Source: Dactylosporangium sp. AC04546 | Lineage (GTDB): Bacteria > Actinomycetota > Actinomycetes > Mycobacteriales > Micromonosporaceae | Direction of reading: 5' to 3' | Length of the DNA: 64,000 bases | Assembly: GCF_022095675.1 (NCBI RefSeq) | Contig: NZ_JAHYSG010000018.1 | Location: 79,460-143,459, forward strand | Shown here: piece after piece, positions 26,136-37,414 of the stretch | Layout of the letters: the number at the start of each line of letters is the position of its first letter | How positions within the stretch are numbered: the stretch's first letter is position 1 | The notes under the pieces: model-generated | Told to the model about the DNA's origin: nothing | Databases searched by the model: none | Seen by the model: the letters and a program-made list of their open reading frames with translations, nothing else | Translations under genes and position numbers: made by a program

Positions 26136-26983
26136 TGCGGCAGGAGTTGGAGCGGGCGCCGTCACTGGGCCCGCTCTACCGGGCCGCCGCGCTCCGCCGG
26201 AGCACGGCGAAGGAGCCGAGCCTGCCCGACCGCGAACTGGTCCTGCGCGGGGTGCGCGCCGACCGCGACCACCTGGCCGCGTACGACCGGGTCTGCGGGT
26301 TCCGGCTCGGCGACACACTGCCGGGGACGTACCCCCACGTGCTCGCGTTCCCGCTGGCCCTGCGGCTGATGACCGCCGGCGAGTTCCCGTTCCCGCTGCT
26401 CGGGCTGGTGCACGTGGAGAACGAGATCCGGGTGCATCGACCGATAGGCGCGTCGGAGGCGTTTGATCTGGCGGTACGGGCGGAGGCCCTGCGCCCCCAC
26501 GACCGCGGCACCCAGCTGGACGTGGTCGCGACGGCCACGATCGGCGACGAGCCGATCTGGTCCGGCCGTTCGACATACCTTCGCCGTACCACCAGATCCA
26601 AAGGCACGAAGACGGAGACCAAGGAGCCCGTCCCCGCCCGCTCGGTCTGGCGGATCCCCAAGCGGACCGGCCCCGACTACGCGGCGGTCTCCGGCGACCG
26701 GAACCCGATCCACACCTCGCGCCTGCTCGCCAAGGCGTTCGGCTTCCCGCGCACGATCGCGCACGGCATGTGGACGAAGGCTCGCTGCCTGGCCGCGCTG
26801 GAGGGCCGGCTGCTGGACGCCTACACCGTCCGGGTGTCGTTCAAGCTTCCGATCCTGCTGCCGGCGACGGCGGGCTTCGACGCCCGGGCCGATGGTGACG
26901 AGTGGGTGATCTCCGTCTGGGACGTCCGCACTGGTAAGCCGCATCTGAGCGGAACCGCCTACGGCACGGGGGCGGCGCCATAG
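26135..26983 (+). CDS. MaoC-type 3-hydroxyacyl-thioester dehydratase (HtdX-like)
   Basis: This 282-residue double-hotdog hydratase has the catalytic D188 and H193 in GDRNPIHTS followed by AKAFGFPRTIAHGMW. It dehydrates 3-hydroxyacyl-CoA or ACP to the trans-2-enoyl form, or the reverse. The N-terminal half is a second hotdog without the motif. Its ATG shares a base with the fabG4 stop (TGATG), so the two are translationally coupled, matching the htdX-fabG4 neighbourhood of mycobacteria. Confidence 0.88.
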   Translation: MRQELERAPSLGPLYRAAALRRSTAKEPSLPDRELVLRGVRADRDHLAAYDRVCGFRLGDTLPGTYPHVLAFPLALRLMTAGEFPFPLLGLVHVENEIRVHRPIGASEAFDLAVRAEALRPHDRGTQLDVVATATIGDEPIWSGRSTYLRRTTRSKGTKTETKEPVPARSVWRIPKRTGPDYAAVSGDRNPIHTSRLLAKAFGFPRTIAHGMWTKARCLAALEGRLLDAYTVRVSFKLPILLPATAGFDARADGDEWVISVWDVRTGKPHLSGTAYGTGAAP

Positions 26984-27023
26984 CATTTTGACTGTCACAC
27001 GGCCGTTTCAAGGGGCTGAAACC

Positions 27024-29411
27024 ATGCACACGCCAACCGGGGCCGCCGTCGCGGAGCGTGGTGACCCGGTCGGGGACGGGGCGCCGCAGGACCGGTCGCG
27101 CAGCCTGCCGTTGACCGGCTGGCTACCACCGGCGCTCCTCCTCGTCGCCACGTTCGCGGTGCTGTGGTTCTACGCGGTCCCGCCCGCGACCACGGCGGTC
27201 TTCCTGCTGTATCTCGGCCTCGGCGTCACCCTGCCGGGCACGCTGTGGTGGCGGTTCTTCCACCGGGGCAAGGGCTGGTTCGTCGCGGACGTGGCCGCCG
27301 GCCTGGCGCTGGGCTATGTCGGCGAGGTGTTCTGCTACGTGGCCGCCCGCTGGGCCGGCGTGCCGCTGCTGGTGCTCGTCTGGCCGCTCGCGACCGTCAC
27401 GGTGTTCGTGGCTGTTCCGGGGCTTCGGCGGTACTGGCGGAGCGCTCCCGACGCCGAGCGGCCCCCGACACTGTGGCGCTGGGCCCTGACCGGGATCGCC
27501 GGCCTGATCCTGTTGTGGAGCTGCAAGTTCTACCGCAGCTACGGCCTGCGGTTCCCGTACAACTCCACCCCGGACACCGACTCGACGTTCCACCTGGCAC
27601 TCGTCGGTGAGGCCAAGCACCACATGCCGATGGTCGTCCCGTGGATCACCGGCGAGCCGCTCTACTACCACTGGTTCGTCTACCCGGAGATGGCGGCCAC
27701 CAGCTGGGTGACCGGCATCGAGCCCAACGTCCTGCTGTTGCGCCTGTCGGTGCTGCCGATGCTCATGGCGTTCGCGGTACTGGTCGCGGTGCTCGCCCGC
27801 AAGCTCACCGGCGGCTGGTGGACCGGCATCGCGGCCTCGGTCGTGACGCTCTTCGTGCTGGCGCCGAACCCGTTCGGGTGGCACATGCGCCCGGTGTACG
27901 AGAAGCTGGCGTTCAGTCCGCTGGAGGACGGCTCGTCGCTGCGCCTCACCGTGTGGTCGGGGCCGACGCAGACCTTCGGCGCGCTGCTGTTCGTGCCGGT
28001 GATGCTGGTGCTCGTGGACCGGCTGCGCGAGCCGGTCCGGCAGGGCGACCGCCGCGGCTGGGTGCTGCTGGCGATCCTGCTCGCGGGCGTGATGGGCGGC
28101 AAGGCGACCTACCCGCCGCTGCTGTTCTGCGGCCTGCTGCTGGCGCTGGCGGTGGAGCTGGTGTTCCGCCGCCGGCTGCACGGCGGTGCGCTGACCGCGC
28201 TCGGGCTGACCGGCGTCGCGTTCGTGTTCTCGCAGCTCGTGCTCTTCGGCTCGACCAGCCAGGGCAGCGCCTTCAACGCGCTCACCGTCGTGGTGACCAG
28301 CCCGCTCGGCATGACGACGCAGTATGTGGCCTTCCTGCCGCAGGACCACCTGAACGTGCTGGCCGCGCTGACGATCTTCGGCTGGTGCTGCGTCTGGGCC
28401 GGCCTCGTCGGCCTGTTCCGGCGCTCGGCCCGCTCGCCCGAGATCATGGTGATGCTCGGCATCGGGCTCAGCGGCGCCGGCGCCACCCTGCTGACCGGTC
28501 AGTCGGGCGACAGCCAGCGGTTCTTCATCGAGGCCGCCCGCCCCTACATCGCGGTCGCCGCGGTCGTCGGCCTCGCCGCGCTGCTGCCCGCCGGCCGGAT
28601 GACCTGGAAGCGCGGCGCGGCCCTGGCCGGCAGCGCGGTGCTCGGCATCCTCGTGGTGCAGCTCGTCCAGGCCTACGGCCGCACCACGGTCCCGACCCGG
28701 TCGAACATGCCGAACGACGCCGCATGGCGGCACGAGATCGTCGTGCCCTACGCGCAGCTCGGCCTGGCCGCGGCGCTCTTCCTGGGCGGGCTTGTGGTCG
28801 CTTCGGTACTGCTGCGGCGGCGCGGCCGGTCGTTCGGGTTCGGTACCGCGCTGGCGCTCACGATCGCGCTGCTGGCCGGCTACGGCCTCAACACCACCGC
28901 CGAGAACTACAACGTGATCGCGCGGGACTCCCGGGCACAGGGCTGGCGCAACGTCGTGCAGGGCACCCAGATCGTCTCCGAGGGCACGCTGGAGGCCGGC
29001 CGCTGGCTGCGCGAGCACTCCGACCCCACCGACCTGGTCGCGACCAACGCGCACTGCCTGGTGTTGGAGGCGGGCAAGTGCAGCAACCTGCACTTCTCCA
29101 TGACCGCGTACAGCGAGCGCCGCATGCTCGTCGAGGGCTGGGGCTTCTCGACGACGGCGCACGAGGAGGCGGCCCGGCTCGGCCTATGGGTGGGCTACGT
29201 CCCCTACTGGAAGCCGGAGGTTCTGGCCGACAACGACGCCGTCTTCAAGGACCCGACCGCCGAGAACATCGCCACGCTGCGTGACCGGTACGGCGTGAAG
29301 TGGCTGTTCGTCGACGAGTCACAGGGCGGGGTTTCACCGAAACTGCTGACGCTCGCCACCGAGCGTTACCGGTCGGGCCCCTGCGTCGTATACCAATTGG
29401 CCCGATTTTGA
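27024..29411 (+). CDS. Polytopic membrane protein, GT-C-like (glycosyltransferase or glycan-polymer factor)
   Basis: This 795-residue protein has about 12-14 membrane helices and an acidic loop after the third or fourth helix (TPDTDSTFHLALVGEAKHHMP), followed by YYHWFVYPEM. This is the usual layout of GT-C glycosyltransferases that use lipid-linked sugars. The C-terminal about 150 residues (REHSDPTDLVATNAHCLVLE) form an external soluble domain. The ATG at 27024 follows AAGGGG; the open frame starts slightly earlier. It is followed 19 bp later by a WecE-type aminotransferase and gtrA, so a surface-glycan role is likely. The transferred sugar is unknown. Confidence 0.7.
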   Translation: MHTPTGAAVAERGDPVGDGAPQDRSRSLPLTGWLPPALLLVATFAVLWFYAVPPATTAVFLLYLGLGVTLPGTLWWRFFHRGKGWFVADVAAGLALGYVGEVFCYVAARWAGVPLLVLVWPLATVTVFVAVPGLRRYWRSAPDAERPPTLWRWALTGIAGLILLWSCKFYRSYGLRFPYNSTPDTDSTFHLALVGEAKHHMPMVVPWITGEPLYYHWFVYPEMAATSWVTGIEPNVLLLRLSVLPMLMAFAVLVAVLARKLTGGWWTGIAASVVTLFVLAPNPFGWHMRPVYEKLAFSPLEDGSSLRLTVWSGPTQTFGALLFVPVMLVLVDRLREPVRQGDRRGWVLLAILLAGVMGGKATYPPLLFCGLLLALAVELVFRRRLHGGALTALGLTGVAFVFSQLVLFGSTSQGSAFNALTVVVTSPLGMTTQYVAFLPQDHLNVLAALTIFGWCCVWAGLVGLFRRSARSPEIMVMLGIGLSGAGATLLTGQSGDSQRFFIEAARPYIAVAAVVGLAALLPAGRMTWKRGAALAGSAVLGILVVQLVQAYGRTTVPTRSNMPNDAAWRHEIVVPYAQLGLAAALFLGGLVVASVLLRRRGRSFGFGTALALTIALLAGYGLNTTAENYNVIARDSRAQGWRNVVQGTQIVSEGTLEAGRWLREHSDPTDLVATNAHCLVLEAGKCSNLHFSMTAYSERRMLVEGWGFSTTAHEEAARLGLWVGYVPYWKPEVLADNDAVFKDPTAENIATLRDRYGVKWLFVDESQGGVSPKLLTLATERYRSGPCVVYQLARF

Positions 29412-29430
29412 CGTTAGGGAGGCTCCCGCA

Positions 29431-30588
29431 GTGACGTCCACCAACCAACTCGCCGTCCCTTTCAACAAGGGATTCCTGACCGGTGACGAAACCGGGTACA
29501 TGCACCAGGCGATGACGAGTGGACCGATGAGCGGCGACGGTCCGTTCACCAAGCGGGCGAGCGCACTGCTCACGGAGATCGTCGGCGCGCGCCACGCCCT
29601 GCTCACCACGTCGTGCACGCACGCGCTCGACATGACCGCGATGCTGCTCGATCTCGGCCCGGGCGACGAGGTCATCCTGCCGTCCTTCACGTTCTGCTCG
29701 ACCGCCAATGCCTACGTCCTGCGGGGCGCCGTCCCGGTGTTCGTCGACATCCGGCCCGACACCCTGAACCTGGACGAGCGCCAGGTCGAGGCGGCGGTCA
29801 CCGAGCGCACGAAGGCCATCGTCGTCGTGCACTACGCCGGCGTGGGCGTCGAGATGGACGCGATCAACGCGATCGCCGAGCGGCACGGCCTGGTCGTGAT
29901 CGAGGACGACGCCCACGGCCTCGGCGGCACCTACCGCGGCCGCAACCTGGGCTCGATCGGCGCGATGGCGACGCAGAGCTTCCACGAGACCAAGAACGTG
30001 CAGTGCGGCGAGGGCGGCGCGCTGGTCTTGAACGACCCCCGCTACTTCGAGCGGGCCGAGATCATCCGCGAGAAGGGCACGAACCGCGGCCAGTTCTTCC
30101 GGGGCATGGTCGACAAGTACCGCTGGATCGACATCGGCTCGTCCTACCTGGCGTCGGACCTGCTGGCGGCGTTCCTCACCGCCCAGCTGGAGCACTTCGC
30201 CGACATCCAGCGCCGCCGCCACCACGTGTGGTCGAGCTACGACACCCGCCTGGCGGCCTGGGCCGCCGAGCAGGGCGTCGTCCGCCCGACCGTGCCGGCC
30301 GACCGTGAGCAGCCGGCCCACCTGTACTACCTGCTGCTGCCCGACCTGGACAGCCGCCAGGGCATGCTGAAGCACCTGCTGTCCCACGGCGTGCTCGGCA
30401 CGTTCCACTATCAGCCGCTGCACCTGGCCCCGGCCGGCGTGAAGTTCGGCCGGGTCGGCCCGGAGGGCTGCCCGGTGACCGAGGACGTCGCCGACCGGCT
30501 GCTGCGCCTGCCGCTCTACGCCGGCATGACCGACGCCGACATCGACCTGGTCATCAGCGCCGTCGAGACCTACCGGCCGCGCGAGTGA
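29431..30588 (+). CDS. rffA: dTDP-4-amino-4,6-dideoxygalactose transaminase (WecE/RffA-like)
   Basis: This 385-residue DegT/DnrJ/EryC1 aminotransferase has the PLP lysine K188 in SFHETKNVQCGEGG, the pocket EDDAHG and SCTHALDM. The SFHETKNVQCGEGG segment is typical of RffA, which makes dTDP-4-amino-4,6-dideoxy-D-galactose (the precursor of Fuc4NAc) from the 4-keto sugar with glutamate. The GTG start has a GGAGG site. It overlaps gtrA by GTGA. It probably feeds a surface glycan with the upstream membrane protein. Confidence 0.9.
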   Translation: MTSTNQLAVPFNKGFLTGDETGYMHQAMTSGPMSGDGPFTKRASALLTEIVGARHALLTTSCTHALDMTAMLLDLGPGDEVILPSFTFCSTANAYVLRGAVPVFVDIRPDTLNLDERQVEAAVTERTKAIVVVHYAGVGVEMDAINAIAERHGLVVIEDDAHGLGGTYRGRNLGSIGAMATQSFHETKNVQCGEGGALVLNDPRYFERAEIIREKGTNRGQFFRGMVDKYRWIDIGSSYLASDLLAAFLTAQLEHFADIQRRRHHVWSSYDTRLAAWAAEQGVVRPTVPADREQPAHLYYLLLPDLDSRQGMLKHLLSHGVLGTFHYQPLHLAPAGVKFGRVGPEGCPVTEDVADRLLRLPLYAGMTDADIDLVISAVETYRPRE

Positions 30589-31058
30589 CCGAGGCCACCG
30601 AGGCCCGGGGCCGCCCCCGCCTGACCCGCACGGTGGTGGCGTTCGCCAACGACCGCCGGGTGCGTTACCTGCTGGTCGGCGGCGTGTCGGCGGTCTCGTA
30701 CTACGGCTTTTACGCCGGGCTCTACCTGCTGACCCGCGACTGGCTGCACTACCTGGTCCCGGCCTTCGCGGCGAACCTCCTGTGTGCCGTGGTCACGTAC
30801 CCGCTCCAGCGCCGGTTCGTGTTCCGGTCGAGGAGCCCGCTCGTCGCGGGCTTCGTCAAGTTCTACGTGGTGTGCCTGTGGGCGCTGGGCTTCACGCTGG
30901 TGGGGCTGCCGGTGCTGGTGGAGCTGGCGGGCATCCCGGTCCTGGTCTCACAGGCGATCCTGATCGTGACGGCCCCGATCATCAACTACCAGCTGACGAA
31001 GTTCTGGGTCTTCCGCACCCGCCGCGGCAAACCCCCGCGCCAGACGATCATCGACTAG
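30585..31058 (+). CDS. GtrA family membrane protein
   Basis: This 157-residue protein has four membrane helices in the GtrA pattern (RYLLVGGVSAVSYYGFY near the start, NYQLTKFWVFR near the end). GtrA proteins are thought to flip or assist undecaprenyl-phosphate sugars across the membrane, usually with a GtrB-type glycosyltransferase. The start overlaps the transaminase stop (GTGA). The GtrB-like gene of this window is at 37415, outside this operon. Confidence 0.9.
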   Translation: MTEATEARGRPRLTRTVVAFANDRRVRYLLVGGVSAVSYYGFYAGLYLLTRDWLHYLVPAFAANLLCAVVTYPLQRRFVFRSRSPLVAGFVKFYVVCLWALGFTLVGLPVLVELAGIPVLVSQAILIVTAPIINYQLTKFWVFRTRRGKPPRQTIID

Positions 31059-31065
31059 GGCCGAG

Positions 31066-31103
31066 CTTGCGGATCATGCAAGGTGGCTTGCAGAGTGCGC
31101 AAG
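31066..31103. promoter_or_regulatory. Two inverted repeats (CTTGC-N7-GCAAG) 21 bp apart before purB
   Basis: CTTGCGGATCATGCAAG (31066-31082) and CTTGCAGAGTGCGCAAG (31087-31103) are two copies of CTTGC-N7-GCAAG spaced 21 bp, two helical turns. They sit between gtrA and purB and look like a double operator; the regulator is unknown. Confidence 0.45.
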
Positions 31104-31142
31104 ACGAGGCATCCGTCGGAGGTGGTACAGGCGGCGGGCAGA

Positions 31143-32582
31143 ATGGACCTCGTGAACAAGCCGCGGATTCCTGATGTGCTCGCCAGCCGTTATGCCTCGC
31201 CGGAGCTCGTGGAGATCTGGTCGCCCGAGGAGAAGGTGCGGCTGGAGCGGCGGCTCTGGGTCGCGGTGCTCAAGGCGCAGCAGGAGCTCGGGGTCGCGGT
31301 GCCCGACGGGGTCGTGGCCGACTACGAGCGGGTCCTCGACGACGTCGACCTCGTCAGCATCGCCGAGCGCGAGCGCGTCACCCGGCACGACGTCAAGGCG
31401 CGGATCGAGGAGTTCTCCAGCCTTGCCGGGCACGAGCACATCCACAAGGGCATGACCTCGCGGGACCTCACCGAGAACGTCGAGCAGCTGCAGATCCGCA
31501 AGTCGCTGGAGCTGGTCCGCGACCGGATGGTGGCCGCGCTCGCCCGGCTCGCGGCGCGCGCCCAGCAGTACGACGAGCTGGTCATGGTCGGGCGGTCGCA
31601 CAACGTGCCGGCCCAGGCCACGACGCTCGGCAAGCGCTTCGCGAGTGCCGCCGAGGAGCTGCTCATCGGGTACCGCCGAATCGAAGACCTGCTCGAGCGC
31701 TATCCGCTGCGCGGGATCAAGGGGCCGGTCGGGACCGCCGCCGACCAGCTGGACCTGCTCAAAAGCGACGCCGGCAAGCTGGCGGAGCTGGAGCGGAAGG
31801 TCGCCGAGCACCTCGGGTTCCGCAACGTGCTGACGAGCGTCGGCCAGGTGTACCCCCGCTCGCTGGACTTCGACGTGGTGTCGGCGCTCGCCCAGGCGGT
31901 GGCCGGGCCGTCCAGCCTGGCGACGACGATCCGGCTGATGGCGGGGTACGAGCTGGCGACCGAGGGCTTCAAGGCCGGCCAGGTGGGCTCGTCGGCGATG
32001 CCGCACAAGATGAACACGCGCTCCTGCGAGCGGGTCAACGGGCTGGCCGTGATCGTCCGGGGGTACCTCTCGATGGTCGGCGAGCTGGCCGGCGACCAGT
32101 GGAACGAGGGTGACGTCTCGTGCTCGGTCGTGCGCCGGGTGGCGCTGCCGGACGCCTTCTTCGCGGTCGACGGGCTGTTCGCCACGTTCCTGACCGTTCT
32201 GGACGAGTTCGGGGCGTACCCGGCGGTCGTGGCGCGCGAGCTCGACCGGTACCTGCCGTTCCTGGCCACCACGCGGGTGCTCGTGGCGGCGGTCGGGCGC
32301 GGGGTCGGCCGTGAGGATGCTCACGAAGCGATCAAGGAGCACGCCGTCTCCGTGGCGCTCGCCATGCGCGAAAAGGGCATCCAGGACAACGACCTGCTCC
32401 AGCGGCTGGCCGACGACGAGCGACTGCGCCTGTCCCGGCCCGAGGTGGAAGCCCTGGTCGCCGACCCGCAGCAGTTCATCGGCGCGGCATCTGCGCAGGT
32501 CAAGGCGGTGGTGGCCATGATCGACGAGATCGTCGCCAGCCACGGGGCGGCGGCGGCATATGTCCCTCCGCCCATTCTCTGA
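31143..32582 (+). CDS. purB: Adenylosuccinate lyase
   Basis: This 479-residue fumarase/aspartase-superfamily enzyme has the signature SSAMPHKMNT and the HIHKGMTSRDLTEN region. It cleaves SAICAR and adenylosuccinate to fumarate in purine synthesis. The ATG at 31143 is chosen because the family begins near NKPRIPDVLASRYAS; GTG 31152 is also possible. Tandem inverted repeats lie just upstream. purS follows 132 bp downstream. Confidence 0.96.
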   Translation: MDLVNKPRIPDVLASRYASPELVEIWSPEEKVRLERRLWVAVLKAQQELGVAVPDGVVADYERVLDDVDLVSIAERERVTRHDVKARIEEFSSLAGHEHIHKGMTSRDLTENVEQLQIRKSLELVRDRMVAALARLAARAQQYDELVMVGRSHNVPAQATTLGKRFASAAEELLIGYRRIEDLLERYPLRGIKGPVGTAADQLDLLKSDAGKLAELERKVAEHLGFRNVLTSVGQVYPRSLDFDVVSALAQAVAGPSSLATTIRLMAGYELATEGFKAGQVGSSAMPHKMNTRSCERVNGLAVIVRGYLSMVGELAGDQWNEGDVSCSVVRRVALPDAFFAVDGLFATFLTVLDEFGAYPAVVARELDRYLPFLATTRVLVAAVGRGVGREDAHEAIKEHAVSVALAMREKGIQDNDLLQRLADDERLRLSRPEVEALVADPQQFIGAASAQVKAVVAMIDEIVASHGAAAAYVPPPIL

Positions 32583-32714
32583 CGCGGATCTTGGCATTCA
32601 GCGGTACCGCTAAGATGCTTGCTGGGCGACAAGCCGGTGATCTGCGGCGTTGTCCCGCCCGGTAGGCTCGTGTCGCTCGCCCTCGAGCGCCCGACTCAAC
32701 GTCAGGAGTGCCCC

Positions 32715-32969
32715 GTGGCCCGCGTCGTGGTTGACGTCATGCTCAAACCGGAGATCCTGGACCCCCAGGGTCAGGCGGTCGCGAACGCGCTGCCGCGTCT
32801 CGGCGTCGCCGACGTGGCGTCCGTGCGCATCGGCAAGCGCATCGAGATCGAGTTCGAAGGCTCGGCCGACCTCGAGCGGGCCCGCGACATCGCCGACATG
32901 CTGCTCGCCAACCCGGTGATCGAGGACTTCACGCTCCGGGTCGAGGAACCGGAGGTCGAGCAGCGGTGA
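32715..32969 (+). CDS. purS: FGAM synthase small subunit PurS
   Basis: The 84-residue protein has the PurS fold ([20 protein letters not shown], then [14 protein letters not shown]). It joins PurQ and PurL in the three-part FGAM synthase of Gram-positive bacteria. The GTG at 32715 has an AGGAG site 6 bases upstream. It overlaps purQ by GTGA. The upstream in-frame extension has no site and is unlikely. Confidence 0.95.
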   Translation: MARVVVDVMLKPEILDPQGQAVANALPRLGVADVASVRIGKRIEIEFEGSADLERARDIADMLLANPVIEDFTLRVEEPEVEQR

Positions 32970-33642
32970 CCGCCCGCATTGGTGTCGTCACCTTCCCCGG
33001 CTCGCTCGACGACCGCGACGCCGCTCGGGCCGTGGGTCTCGCCGGTGCGGCGCCGATCCCGCTCTGGCACGCCGACGCCGACCTCTACGGCGTGGACGCC
33101 GTCATCCTGCCGGGTGGCTTCTCGTACGGCGACTACCTGCGGGCCGGCGCGATCGCCCGGTTCTCCGCGGTCATGGAGTCGATCATCAGGGCCGCCGGCG
33201 ACGGGCTGCCGGTGCTGGGCATCTGCAACGGCTTCCAGGTGCTGTGCGAGGCCCACCTCCTGCCCGGGGCGCTGACCCGCAACCAGCACCTGCACTTCCG
33301 CAACCGCGACCAGGGCCTGCGGATCGAGAACACGACGACCGCGTGGACGCGCGACTTCACGCCGCGCCAGGAGGTCGTGATCCCGGTCAAGAACGGCGAG
33401 GGCTGCTACATGGCCGACGAGCGTACGCTTGAGGAGCTTGAGGCCGAGGGGCGCGTCGTCGCGCGGTATGTCCGCGGAAACCCGAACGGCTCGCTGCACG
33501 ACATCGCGGCGATCACCAACGCTGCCGGCAACGTCGTCGGGATCATGCCTCACCCGGAGCACGCGGTCGAGGTGCTGACCGGGCCGTCCATCGACGGGCT
33601 CGGCATCTTCACATCCGTGCTCGCACATCTGGGAGCCCGAGT

Positions 33643-33646
<4 letters not shown>
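32966..33646 (+). CDS. purQ: FGAM synthase glutaminase subunit PurQ
   Basis: This 226-residue class I glutamine amidotransferase has the nucleophile elbow GICNGFQVL and the His-Glu pair in MPHPEHAVE. It supplies ammonia to PurL. The start overlaps purS (GTGA) and the end overlaps purL (ATGA), so purSQL is one translationally coupled unit. Confidence 0.97.
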
Positions 33647-36000
<2,354 letters not shown>

Positions 36001-36001
36001 C

Positions 36002-36751
36002 ATGACCGTCTTCGCGCAGCCCGGCTCGGGCGCCCGGTTCGACTGGGGCCCGGCCGGTGCGGCGGAGCTGGCCCGCGTCTGTTCTGTGCTGGTCGTCGTC
36101 GACGTCCTGTCCTTCTCGACCGCGGTCGACATCGCGGTCACCCGCGGCATGCGGGTGCACCCGTTCCCGTGGAGCGACCAGGCCCGCGCCTACGCCGACC
36201 GGATGGGCGCGGCCGTCGCGGTCGGCCGCTCACAGGTGACGCCGGCCTCGCCGTGGTCGCTGTCGCCGCACGCGCTCCTGAAGGCGCCGGTCGTGGCGGA
36301 CCTGGTCCTGCCGTCGCCGAACGGGGCGACGATCTGCTCGGCCGCCGCCTCCACCGGCGTCCCGGTGGTCGCGGCCTCGCTGCGCAACGCGCCGGCCGTC
36401 GCCCGCTGGCTGCACGAGCACGGCCACGGCACCCCGTCCCAGCCGGCCGGCGTGATCGCCGCCGGCGAACTGTGGCCCGACGGTGCCCTCCGCCCGTGCG
36501 TCGAGGACCTGCTGGGCGCCGCGACGGTCCTCGACGGCCTGTCGGCGCTCGGCGCCCCGCTCTCCGTCGAGGCGGCGATCACGCTGGCGGCGCTGGCCGC
36601 GGTCCGCAACGTGGCCGCCGCCGTCCGCAGGTGCGTCAGCGGCCAGGAGCTGATCGGCCGCGGCTTCGCCGAGGACGTGGCCCTGGCTGTCGAGTCGGGC
36701 GTCTCGAACACCGTCCCCGTCCTGTCGAACGGCGTGTTCGTCGCGGCCTAG
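36002..36751 (+). CDS. comB: 2-phosphosulfolactate phosphatase family protein (ComB-like)
   Basis: This 249-residue protein belongs to the ComB fold, with DVLSFSTAVDIAVTRGM, LPSPNGATIC and the AGELWPDGALRPCVEDLLGA segment. ComB hydrolyses 2-phosphosulfolactate in coenzyme M or sulfolactate pathways; in actinobacteria the true substrate is uncertain. The ATG is one base after the purL stop, so it is probably co-translated with the purine genes. No other sulfolactate gene is in the window. Confidence 0.85.
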   Translation: MTVFAQPGSGARFDWGPAGAAELARVCSVLVVVDVLSFSTAVDIAVTRGMRVHPFPWSDQARAYADRMGAAVAVGRSQVTPASPWSLSPHALLKAPVVADLVLPSPNGATICSAAASTGVPVVAASLRNAPAVARWLHEHGHGTPSQPAGVIAAGELWPDGALRPCVEDLLGAATVLDGLSALGAPLSVEAAITLAALAAVRNVAAAVRRCVSGQELIGRGFAEDVALAVESGVSNTVPVLSNGVFVAA

Positions 36752-36760
36752 CCTTTCGGC

Positions 36761-37405
36761 CTAGATCTTCGTCGCCACCCATCGGGCGCCCGGGCGGATG
36801 CCGGCCTCGATGAGCAGCCGAGAGTCCACCGGCGAACCGATCCGCCGCTGCGCCCAGGCCCGCCCGACGTCCCGCAGCGGCGCGCCGGTGGCCGCGTCGA
36901 CCAGGGACCACCGCTCGTTCAGCGAGCCTGCGGGCACGTGCTGCCGGATCGCCTGCCAGACCTGGTCGAGCACGTCCGACACCGTGGTCCGGTCGGCGAC
37001 GGGGATCTTCAGCGTGTCCCAGCGGGCCGGGTCGATGCCGGAGAGGTTGACCTCGATGAACCGGGTGCGCAGTTCGGCGTCGCCGGCGGCGACCGCCTCC
37101 CGGACGATGCGCCAGCTTCGCTGCCGGTCGGTCTCTTGGAGGTACCGCGGAAGCGTCTCCTCGATCGTCGCCCGCACCACCGCCTCCGCCGTCGTGAAGG
37201 TCCAGTTGAACGACCCTGGAAGCGCGTCCTCGGCGGCGCGGGAGCGGCGCGCCTTGGCTGCCGGCACCACGAGCGCGGCGAACGGGAAGACCACGGCGAA
37301 GACGGCGAAGACGGCCTGCACCCAGCCGCCGGTCTGGACGGCCGCGACGCCCGCGGTCACCTGGCAGACACTGAGGAACAACACACTCCGGGGTGTGGCC
37401 CGCAC
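36761..37405 (-). CDS. Membrane-anchored protein with two N-terminal helices (hypothetical)
   Basis: This 214-residue protein starts at GTG 37405. The first 55 residues hold two hydrophobic helices (SVLFLSVCQVTAGVAAVQT and AVFAVFAVVFPFAALVVPA). The rest is soluble and basic/acidic (RQRSWRIVREAVAAGDAELR, then RTTVSDVLDQVWQAIRQHV). No domain is recognised. It follows the glycosyltransferase at 37415 on the same strand with a 9-bp gap, so it could be the last gene of the LuxC/LuxE operon. It is convergent with comB. Confidence 0.6.
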   Translation of the reverse strand: MRATPRSVLFLSVCQVTAGVAAVQTGGWVQAVFAVFAVVFPFAALVVPAAKARRSRAAEDALPGSFNWTFTTAEAVVRATIEETLPRYLQETDRQRSWRIVREAVAAGDAELRTRFIEVNLSGIDPARWDTLKIPVADRTTVSDVLDQVWQAIRQHVPAGSLNERWSLVDAATGAPLRDVGRAWAQRRIGSPVDSRLLIEAGIRPGARWVATKI

Positions 37406-37414
37406 GCGACGATT

